From: Dipylidium caninum
Taxonomy: Eukaryota > Platyhelminthes > Cestoda > Cyclophyllidea > Dipylidiidae
NCBI GenBank assembly: GCA_017562135.1
Contig: QEYB01000180.1
Span: forward strand, 930,001 to 994,000
DNA length: 64,000 nt
Direction: 5' to 3'
Shown here in pieces: positions 10,166 to 22,100 of the stretch (positions are counted from its first letter, which is position 1; each line of letters opens with the position of its first letter). A program made the position numbers and the translations under genes. Under the pieces are notes generated by a model. The model saw nothing but the letters and a program-made list of their open reading frames with translations. It searched no databases and was not told the DNA's origin.

Positions 10166-13100
10166 CAGCGGCATCTTTGAGCTTTGAAAACGCGAAGCCT
10201 TCAGCAACGCCAAGTTTGTCTAGCTTGTCCCGAAGATCAGCGGAGTTGGCGGCCATTTTTACACAGAACTGGATAGCTTAATTAAATAGAGGCAGTTGTT
10301 GACTTATGCAACGCGTAACGCTACAACAGAGGGTTCGATGTCCTCAGGGGCGGTTGTGTGGCTTGACACCGCGAAGCCACGCAGTTCCCCTCAGCATGTG
10401 CTCTGAACTTAGGACACTTAAATGAAACAACTGAAGTGCATTTAAGGTTCCGGTAAAAGTGAATTCAATTGTTCTGAGGCAATGACTACAAGAAGTGATT
10501 AATTGCCCAAAAAACGCTCTACTTAGTCAAGTTAGCTCTTACGACTTGTCATTTGCTTCGCTTCAAAATCCATCCTGCGCATCGCGACTTGAACTGAGTG
10601 GACTAGGGCCTTCGCCTAAAATGAAGGGTGATAATATTTGTCAAAGTAGCAGCCTGTGCCCCTGCGGCACCTGCACCCGGGCCACCTTGCAGCTACGCCC
10701 CACGGATAGGGTTGAGCGGCCTACCATCCAAAGTGCCACCTAGTCCTTCCTCCATCCCGGTGGGCCGCGGAATCACACTTCAAGCGAAGTAGGTAACTGG
10801 GGCCGCTGGGCGGGGGTGGCACCCCCATTAAGAGGCCGTTGTCTTTGCCGCGCGATGCGGCGTCAAAAGCGGCCCTAACGCCTACGGCCCCCGACGAATT
10901 TCTTATAGCAGGACGTGTCGGGCGCGCGGATCTCTCCTCATCTCTTCCACACCATTGTCCCTACCTGTGCGCTATGGGGGACTTGATTAAAAGTCCACAA
11001 GGCATTTTGATAGAAGATGTACCTTCTCCCAGCGACAACTTCCACTATAAAGCTGATGGATTTTCACCTGTGTTTTTTGGAAGACTAGGCTAGGACAAAA
11101 AGGAACAGCGCGCCTCTCCATGCTTTCTGAATGCCGGGTGAGGAAATAACCTCTTCCGACAGAGGTGTGCTCTGGACCGCAGCTCATTGGGGCAAGTAAT
11201 GCTGACATGGGACTGGGGACCGAGCCACCTGTTGGGCTGCAGAGCCCTGGCGGGGGGCAACCAAACTCGTGGTTTGGTCGCGATTAACCTTGAGACGAAT
11301 GTTGGGTTAAATTTGGCCTCCACAACAAGGCCCGGTGGACCGAATTGTGGGTGATCGAGCGTAGTCGCTTATCATCTTATGATATACTGTTTTTCGTTTA
11401 CCCACGTTGTCGTGCTTGTTCGGCCAATTAAAATACAACATTTATGTGAGAAATAATACATGGATATACGAAGCAAGCGTTGCGACTGGGGAGTTGTGTG
11501 CTGTGACTTAATGTTTGAACCCATTACAACAATTTCCAACTGACCTTCCTGCAGTGTATTTGAGTTGCTGTTATTACATCTTCAACGACTTCAAGCATTA
11601 CACAGGTTCTTCCCTTTGGAAAGATGACAACTGCGAGGATGTTGGACAAACTCTTGATTTTGGCAATCTCGCCACCAAGTCCTCTCAAGAGGTAGGAACG
11701 ATTGTAAATCTGTTACGATTTAGAATATATGCTCAGATTCGTTTAAATCAGCGCGCTTTTCTCAAAGAAAGTAAAACAAAGTACCAGGCAAAGCCCGGTT
11801 CGTAATTAAGGGGTTGCGTCAAGGAAGAGCAGGGCTGCGAACCGCCTAAGGCGTTCTCTCCGAGTGCTCGCAAACACCAGTGACGCGGTGAGACTTACTT
11901 CCAGGATTAGCGTGCTCCCGACGCCTGTACGCGGGTCGTCAACGCTCACGACGAACGCCTGCCAGTAGATGCCGTCGCTCATCGACGGCATGAGGTCAAT
12001 TGCGTTGCCACTCTGAACAAGACAATTCCCACGGCATAAAATAGCTCTTGCGCAAGACAACAAAGTGGCTAAAGAGTTTCGATGCTCCCGGCCATTCTGC
12101 CGGCTGCGACTCATTAGTGTGTCCTTATTTAGCTCGGTAGCCATCGTTTTCGCCGGCATACTGAATCAATGGGCGTAGGCAACTTACTATACACTTGTCA
12201 CTCACCAGTTCAGCAACACATTCAAGTAAGTTGGAGACTGACTGAGAGAAGTACGACCCGAGACGACACCGTCCAAGCAGTCGGTAGCCTGTGTTGTATA
12301 TTTCCTGTTTGGTTGTGTTTAGCATTACCATGAAGGCGATGAGGTTGTGCAACAAAGTCGCCAAAATGCGTTCCTCCTTCAGGTCCCACAACTTTCTTTC
12401 AGGCTGCGATAACTTGGCGTATCGTTCAAGCATGGTTGTTGGTGAATGGTCAAGGCCTTGGTTAAATAATGAACAAGTGCTACTGCCTATAAACGCGATT
12501 CGCCCGTTACTTGCTGCTCGCTGAAGCGTTACTCAAATCATTGCATCAAAACTGAAGGCTGCCCAAATCATAGGAGGATGAAAAGCACTAATGCAAATAA
12601 GTGAAGGTCCAATGTGTTTAGCACTAACCCAGAAGGTCACGTTCACGAGCTACAGCGTCAAGAAACGCGCTCTCCCAAAATGAGCCCTGATCCCAGAGGC
12701 GTGAGCGCCCCCTTGGCTCCGACCAGGGCCTCAAATACGTAGTATCTCGGCTGATGGCGGCTGCGCAGATCAGCTTGGCTGTTCGTGCATCGGACCAGTT
12801 GCTCGTGCGTGTATCTGTTCATTCCAGAACTCCTGCACTTGAATTCCGTTGCGCTATCCACCACTATGACTAAATTATAATACTGTGACAATCAGAATTG
12901 GGGGAGAGAGAGCTCGCTGAAAGTGGTCTCGTGGCTGAGCAGTGACAAAAACGCATAATTCAAAGAGCAGAAGGTAAGATCAGGTTCCACTGTTTCATAA
13001 GGCCTCGTCTTACTCTTCCCTGCTTTGAACAGAGGTGGACAAACGATGAGGAGTTTGAGAACAAAGTAGCACTCACACTGCCACCAGTCATACATACTCT

Positions 13101-16100
13101 CCAAATTCATTACAGAAGACAACGCCAGAGACACATTAAACTGCCGACCAATGTTTTCGGTGGGTAAAAGGGACAATGAAAAGGGTACTCGGCAGGAAGA
13201 ATTTGGGTCCTCTAAAGGTGGATATGAGGCGTAAATTGCGTGCTAAGAAATTTCCCCTCAATAAAGATCGACTTTGGTGGACGATTTCGCACAGAACCTC
13301 GTTTTGGAAGAGACCCGCCTCCATTTGCTCACCCTGTCTTCTGAAAAGCGACTTCGATTCCGAAGCTCTGCATTCACAATGCACGACTTCCGGCCTTGTC
13401 CAAATAGGCGATGCCGACGAGGAATCAGTCGTACTCATGGCTCTGTCTGAAAAAAATCAAAGTGCCGGCTAGTCCTTAGGAGTCTTCTCATGTTTCAACA
13501 GATGCATTACCGTGTGAACAGTATCTGATAGCCCGTCAGTGAGCCCTTGAAGGAGGTAGAATACGCTTTCAAGAAAGACCTGTACAAATCAGGCTCTGAT
13601 GTTACCAAAACGACGAAGAGCAAGAACCTATCTAGCCAAATTTACTAAACGAAACAAAAAACTAATAGTTTTTTTGATACTAGAGACTCATATTGAGGGC
13701 AATTTGGTCTCGGACTTTGGAGATAACAAAGAAACACAAAAGCCTCAACGGGTGGATGACCCCGCGAGTCGCTCCGGTCGACCGAACCCCTTCACCCCAC
13801 TGGGACACCGCCCTGCCCAGCCCCTCCGCCCGAGACCGCGGAAGTCCGACTTCTCGTGCAGGCCGCTTCTGATCCGCTTGAGTAATACCTGAAATGCTTT
13901 CTCCCTGTGCGTCAAACTCCCGTCACTAGTCAAACGCACACAATCCCCGACCGGAAGTCCGGAGTCCAAATTCGCATACATCATACAACTGTGGCGATCA
14001 TAAAACTTTACAATCCAACTACCAGATGATCCCACGAACAAACTAGGCCAAGTTAGGGTGCTCAGTGAGATTTCACGATTGCAAGCCCAGTCGCTATTGC
14101 CCGTAATGGCAGGCCGGAGCGCACTTCCCAATTTGTTAAATGCAATTCAAAACACCCTGGAATTAAATGCACTAAAATAACCGTGACGAACTTCATCCAC
14201 GAATATGACATTTTGTGTAACTACTGACGGATATCAAAACACCTGTGAGCACGCCGAGAGGTCTGCTTCAAGTTTGAGATGTTGGTGAAATCTGAGTCGG
14301 TTAGTGCTGGTTTAGCCTGCACGCCCAATGAGAGACGGAAAGGCGATGGCCACTCGACCACCTCGTTGCAGACAGGACAACATTTATTGGAGGAGCATGC
14401 AAACACCGACAGAACGCGGCAAACAACAGGGTGGTGACCTTCAGCTTTATCTTTAGAAACGCGTCGAGAGAGTGATGTTGGAAGTCCATCAGCGGTGGAA
14501 TGTTCACCCAGACTGCTGCGCCTCAAATCGGCCATTGTGTTCTTAATTAAGGACGCTAAAAACGAAAATAAAGGAGGAAATTGCTATCACATTGATCGTC
14601 AACAGAAGGGAATGACATTTCGTTTTAAAAATTATAACTTTGTGACAAAACATCAAGCAAGCACGCACACAGAGAGTTGGAAATAGAAACTTTCTCCACC
14701 GGCAAAAGACAAAATGCATAGACTATCACAGTCATAACGACAAGATTTGAAAATCGCCTTTAATTTAGTTTGATTATCTTTCCTTCGCCGAGTAAAAGAT
14801 GCCGACAGAATTTCAAGTGTTAATTATGAAGACAGGCCAAGTAAAGCGTGTGTCGAGCGCAGGTATGAAGTTGATAACACCCATGTCTCTAACACATTAA
14901 ACGACTCAATCCACAAGTTTAACGCCTCTTGAATGTGTGAAAGAAAGAGAAACATAAGAGCTTGACCGATCTTGTATGGTTAATTAATGTGAGAGGGGGG
15001 CAGGATTTCGAAAGCGATTTGACCTCTGTGCCTATTTCCGACATCATTGTCCAAGTAACTTTCCGGCGTTAATCACAATGGACGATATTTCTAATACCTA
15101 AAGGTCCAGCATAAAGCTTGCCCCTGTTTCCCAATTTACACAACTGGGATATGTCTACTTGACCGGTCGCCTCAGATATCCCCGTAAAGGGAATGTCCAG
15201 AAAACGACCAACGCTCTCGGAATAGGTGAAATAACAAGAAGCCCCGGTTAGGGAAGATTAACGGAAGTAATTAGCCATTGGAAAGGCCAAATGCCGGAAG
15301 TACGAATTGTTATTCTTGGCAAAGCACCAAACTAAAATAAACGCCTTCAAAATAAAGAAATAAACTTTCAAAACGAGCTGCAGCTTCAGTCACATTAAAG
15401 TTACATAAAAAACATTATGTTGAAAGAGGAAAAATTATACGACTTACATAAATTTTCAAGTGGATTCCGATCGGATTTCGAAGAGGCCAAGTTCTCCTTT
15501 CTCTCTTGGGCAGATGTCGACTAAGAAGGAGAAACCATTACTTCAAAGGGAGAGTAAGCATAAGTCGAACGACAATTGAGTCCATAAAACAAACAATTGC
15601 AGCAGGTTTTTGGTCTAGGTACGCATAAACTCTTGATGAAAGCGATTGGGGAAGGAGTTAGGACGGACCCGCATTCTTGAAGCCTTGAGTTCCTGTTCGA
15701 CGGCTACAGACTGGTCCCAAAAGTATATATGCGCCATTTCGAGAAGAAGAAAAGCGCTGCCCATGCAGTTGACACTACGGTTTGCCCAGTTACGCTCATA
15801 GCCGCATATAATGGCTTTCGCAAGCCATACCAGGTAGCGGAATACAGGAGTATCTTGAAGAGCCTGTATATCGGCAATAGACAAAGATGAGGTGGAATGA
15901 GGGAGCATGGCGTGTGATTAGTCGAGCGAGGATTGCAAAATGAGGCAACCTCGATGATAATTTCACCAAATAACAATAACTGACGCAATGTAAAAGCTAC
16001 GCACCCCAAACAGAAATGTTTTGTCGTAAAAGTGGTAATATGGAATCACATTATTATTGACGACCAAAAAAAGTCGTTTTAGGGAACAAATAGCTTTTAG

Positions 16101-19100
16101 TGAAGGAAAGGAAGAACACGATCAATCTGCACCTAATCAAGGCAGACGGTGGTACCGTAGTGGAATGTCATGCCTGTTTTTGGAGATTATAATCACAGGA
16201 GCCAAACAGAAAAGTACAAAGCATGGCATTTATGGCCTAGAAAAGGTTCCGCTTAACGAGAATACTTGGCACAGGAAATGGTGGTAGTAAGCGGGAGACT
16301 AGGAGACGGACGTCTTTTGATTAGTCGCCGTTCAGCTGCGAATAAGAGAAATACGCTGCAACATGCGTTCGATATTTTTATTTATACATTTTAAAGACGC
16401 TCTTCTTACTCATTCCTCAACATTTCTCCGCGTTTTCATCCCATTTTTATCCTATTCTTCGCCGAAACCCGATGGACACAATACGTGATCTACATCTACT
16501 TTTCCTCTGCAAGTTCAAAATGAAACATGGTGCAGCTCAAAAAACTTCGAGAACCATTAACGAGACATTCGAGATGGATCCACTAATGAAAAGAATACTC
16601 GATGTCGCAAAAGTTTTTCTGGCACTTTCAGCATCGTCAACGAGCCTCGCCTCGCCTCGCCTCGCCTCGAGGAAGACCACCGGCCCATATTCACAACGAG
16701 GAGGAAATAAGGGCGACGACTGTGGAATCTGTCTAAACGAGAGAGGAAGTAGCCATCCATACGCCTACGGCTGTGTTAAAACATCTGTGCACGAGAAAGC
16801 AAAAAACAACAATCGGACCCTTATTTGCCTGCCGCACCAACTGAAGCAACTGCAGCCGACGAGCGACCCCAAGACCGACTGCGCATCCTTCTTGCCTCCT
16901 TCTCAATACACCATTGTCACCGCTTCGACACATCAACTAATCACTTCTGATGAAAAGCGGACTTTGTGTGGTAGTCGAAAGCGTTCAAGCGAAGGGGGAG
17001 ATAAGAATGCACCACTAGCAAACACACCTAAGTTGGAAATTTCTTCAAAAAACTCTGATTTCCTTAAGCTGAAACGCCCAAGGAGTGGTCGTCCATTATT
17101 CCTTCCTCCCTACGCACAGACGAAGACCACAACAGCCACGGAGTCCCATTGCCGTGCATTTAATTGATGTCATGCATGAGGAGGAAGCTTTGGATGAAAA
17201 AAAACAACAACCAGCACTGCTCAACCGGCACGGCGCAAAATCACCGCATGAAAGCGTTTAACGGCCACATGAAGCTCCAATTGCTGTCGACAAATTAACT
17301 AACTCCTCCACAATGTGACGTTTTACCACCTCAATCACGTTCCCTAATATTTTGCCGATTATTACCCTTTGTTTAATTACAAATTATTTTTGAGAGAGGA
17401 AAATACAATAGCCGAAATGATATCGAACAAGACCTTGAATTGTTCATTAACTGTAAAAATAGATTTCTTTCAGACTGACATATATGGCTTGTCCAATCAT
17501 TGACAAAAAAGCCGTAGATACAGACAGGATAGTAGGAAAAAAATGAGTTGTCATCAAAATACTGTAGGTAGTGTAAAGGGCGAATGGTAAGAAAAGGCTA
17601 TACTTTCAAGTAAAATAGCAAGGACGCACCACATTTGGAACGTGCGACCCTGGCTCGTAGCCAAAGTCATGAGATCCATCGAGCAGCTTCACAAGAACGT
17701 AATTTCGATAGCGCTCGTCTTCCATTAGGCCTTGAACTTCGTGCTTCGTACGAAGGTCCACCCTTTCCCCAGACCATATGGTTTGCGTGAGTTGTCTTAA
17801 CATTTCCTGCTTTTCCGAACTGAAATCCAACCGGTTAAGACAATAAGCCATTGATCACCAAAGCAGATGTCAAATAAATTCAGACATAATAGCAATAGGA
17901 TTAATAAAATTTCACTCAAGCGATAAGGAATACGCTTCCAGTGGTTAAATCCAGAGGTAAACAAAGAGAAAAAATTATCAGGAAATGCTTAAAAGCGAGA
18001 AGATATGCGGTTATTATTGTCAGTTCTTGTTCTTTCAAAGCAATGATACTTTACCAGAAACACCAGCCTGTGTTGAATGCGGGCGCAGCATTGAACTTAT
18101 AATACACCCACCTTTTCTCATCAAACGACGTCCACATGATTTTACCAAGATCTGCCTGTTTATTTCTTTGATTACGAAGTAGCTTAAGTTCGTTAACGAC
18201 GTTTGCTCCACCATCGGCCACCGCTACGGATGATTTATTGTCTTTTGGAGTCCTCGGTGGCTGAACAAAGTACCTTGACTTTTCTAGCACGTTCTGCGGT
18301 TGAGCTACACATATGTATAACAAATGAATTGGAAGATAAGCTGTCAACACTGAACAAGAGACCCGCAGAGACAATAAATGAGCTTAATAAGACTCATCTG
18401 TTCCATAGATTGGATTACAGTCCGGTTTATTCTTAACGGATACTCAGTTATAGGGTGAACCAACTTACAGAGAATCTTGGAGAGAACACTCCCAGCCCCC
18501 GATAGAGCATCTGAGAAATTGGTCAAAAGATGCGTTCCCAAACTCAATTTCTGTGAATAATCTTCCTTCCTTTCCATTCCTTCCAGGAGTTGTTTATCTT
18601 ACAGAAACATCCAAGAATTTTAAGAGTAAAGGAACACAAATATCTACTAATATAAGGGATACACTTAAACTATTTATATTTGAGATAACTTTCTTCTTTA
18701 AGTGCATGCGAATGAATCAATCTGTGGAATAAAATAAATGGTAAACAACTCACCGTCGTTTTTGAAACCCCACGGAAAAAAGCCCTTCTTAAGGAAATCA
18801 CTCCGCGTTACTTCTGGGAATTGAGTGACGCCTTCGTTAGCTACGGCATTTTGGTTCGTCGATTTACACTCCGGAGACATCCTATAAGTGGCATATGGAT
18901 GTCAAAAAAGATGGCAAATGAAATAACATGATAAGTAAGGCGAAAGAAAAACGTTGAAACTTACGTATTCGTCATCGCAGTCTAAAAAGAGATGGGCAGA
19001 TTTTAATAAACTGAGATCACAGCGTAAAGCTGAAGAGATGAATCTATCGAAATAGGTTATCAAGGCCGAATAAATCAGTTTCCTGCTCTATATATTCATA

Positions 19101-22100
19101 AAGTTTCGAACCAGTCGGCTCAAGGAAAGTGCCGGTGCACAGCGAACCCTATAAGCAATTAAACGCTCTAATAGGCGATGAACAAAAACAACTTACATCT
19201 GAAGGCGCCTGGGCGATTTCAGCTGAATTTGTCAGCATTGCAAGTTTCAAGTCCCAAATGTCGGAGTCATCCTTAGGTGAAATATTTAGAAAATTAAAAA
19301 CTCTCTATTGTTAAAAGCATTAAACGAAATTAACAACGAAATATACTTGATCAGAATCGCCATCACTTCCAGAGAGGCTAGAAGATAGGACATCGTCGTG
19401 AATATCCTCAGAAACCGCTGAAGTCGCGATTCGGCTACACGAGGAGATTGAGGTCCGACCGTCCTCTCCCGCAGAGGCCTCGTAACAAGTAGTCGTTCGA
19501 GAAAAGCCCAAGCATTCTACTAAACTTTTAGAAGCGGAGGAGTTGCGGTAATTCGCCAAAAGCTGTCGGACACCAGACAACCGATTATTTGGGTCTAAAA
19601 TCGGTTTGTAAAAGGGAGTACTCGTAAGAAATCGCAAAAAGAGACAGTTGGTAAATCCAACAAGACACATTATTGTAGTGAAAATAAGTGATATAGTAAA
19701 TATTAGGGACGTTAAAAGATTAGCACCGGAATGAAGATTGTGGCTTGAGATTAAGTCAATACAGGATACTTAAAAAATTCTTGACATTTCAATCTTTTGC
19801 AAGAATACCTGTTTTTGAAATGAGGGCTGCGCTCAAAACATAGTTATTGAAATTCGCCAACTGGAATTGTTTTCACTGCTCTATTAGCCCATTTGGTTTA
19901 TTTTAGGATTAGGAAAACAGTTAGTGATTCTGTAAAACACTGAGTTATAACCCAACTGCCAATAAGCATATGCGTTGAGGACGATGTAAAATCTTGATAA
20001 AACACTAATTACAGAAAGACATACTACAACGGTTCTTCCATTTGTTTTAAAAGTAATTAAGACCGTGTCGATAATCGCTAACTTCTAGTCCCACAATCCA
20101 GGCCCAATGGTTTCTCTCGTACTCAAATCGCATGATTGAATCAAGAGGAGGAACACACATATGACGGCGATTAGAGCTCAAATTCAAGGCGTTTTGACTT
20201 TGAATTAAATCATATCCAAATAAGATATAGACAAATGCCTAAACAACTGACTTCAGCAATGGCATACCATCGAGCGGAAGCAATTGGTTAACCTTGTCAC
20301 AGAGCCATGGTTCGAGACGAATGTTCTCGACAGCCCAGGGATCTAAATAAACCACATTAGAAATTCCAGTACTATTCAGTAGGATATACGCAAAAGAGGT
20401 AACCGATTAAATTCGGCAGGGCCAAGGTGATACTTGGTGTGGTAACGGGGATGTGTTCAGTCAATCTGCGCTTTATGGGGATCAATCTCTCTTCTCCACT
20501 CTCCTCTCCTACCGCAATCGCCTAAAGACTGTGTACATTCTCCATGAAAACCGATTTTAGAAGAAAATCTGAGAGCAAGGTAATGAGTAATTTTACTTTT
20601 ACACCCAGCCCACTGCTACGTTATTGGCTACTGCAGGATTACAAGTTTATTACTTGTGTAATCAAAGTTTTTTTTTTCAAATCTAACCTCGATTTTTACA
20701 GCAGCCTAAGTGAATTAGGCATGTATCTGAATCGTCGTAGGCTTTGAAATCAACCGGAACCAACTCCGAACAAAACCACTTCGGCTTATCGCCAATGAGT
20801 AATGGGTCAAAAATGCCCGCATGGATGCGCTGGAAAACTTCGTTTTCTGGATAGAGACACCACTCGGAAAGATATTGAACCGCCTAAAATGAAAAAGCAC
20901 ATTATTCAAATCGGATTTTTACTGAACGAACAGAAAATTGGCAAAAATTAAATGGAAAAACTCATTTTTGCAACTTTTGAATGAATTTACTACAAAGTAG
21001 TTTCAAAACGTCCTAAAAGGCCATAACCCAAAAGCCCACGTCCTTTCCAGCGCAAGACAGGTGAAGATGCATACACATTCTCAAATCGGCGCCTCGCTTA
21101 TTCTTACCGGAGAAGCGACAATAAATGGTGCCAGAAATAGACAGCATCACTTAAAATAACATTAAATATTTGGCTACTATTTCACAAAAAGCTTTGCCTC
21201 ACAAGCCGTTGGAAAACCCTTAGTAAGTACAAAAAGGCTAATCAAGTAGACCTTAGTACCAAATGGAGAGGGTAAGAAGAGAGCAGAAAAACGAGGAACC
21301 TGTGTCTTCGCGAGTTTTTGCGTGAAGGGATATATGGTTGGGCGCGACCGCATGAAGGAGATATATTGAAATGTGACAACCGGGCGCGGAAAAAGGCGCA
21401 AAGTTCGCGTGTGTTCAGTGAAGTCAGCTAGAATGCACGGAGAATTTAGGAAACGCACCTAAAAGCAGAGAAATGTGGTTAAATTGCATGTGTGCATAGA
21501 ATACGCACAAGTGGTTCTGGTAAATGGTTAGAAAATATATCAGAACAAGAAAATAAAAACTTGAGTTCACACGTCGTAAGTGGACAGCACATTTAGGGAG
21601 TAACGACAAAGTGGTACAAAGAGTGAAATACCCAATCAGGCGAAGCAAAAAAAGCATTATTTTCATTTAACTATATACAGTCAATAAGCTGTTTCTTCTT
21701 CGACCCGCGATTACAAAGTAGAAATCCATGTTTGCAGTGTATGGATTGCTTGTGGCTCGGAATAATGACGTTGAAAAATTTAGAGAAAAGCGATTAGATA
21801 AGCGAACTTAACACAAAATCCGCCTTTTATTAGAGCCCTCCTATGCCTTATCATTAGTTTGAGTCAGGGGGTGGGACCCAACATATCACGAGGAAGTAGC
21901 CTTGCAGGGACGAAAACAAGGAGTTTTAAGGAAGCAGACAAATTCACCATAGCAACACGTGTTGCCACATCAATCGCATCGACATCGACAGAGGCAGAGC
22001 CGTCGAAAAAGATGGATTTCGCGGCACTAGGTTCTGAATTCTCACTTGTCTGCCGTTGAGGTCTGGTAATTACGTCGACTATGGCATCAGGTGACAGAGT

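Noticed and set aside
11545..11805. A + strand exon inside the MADD locus (frame 11515-11805)
   Set aside because: The - strand of the same stretch aligns with MADD at exact spacing and joins in phase on both sides.
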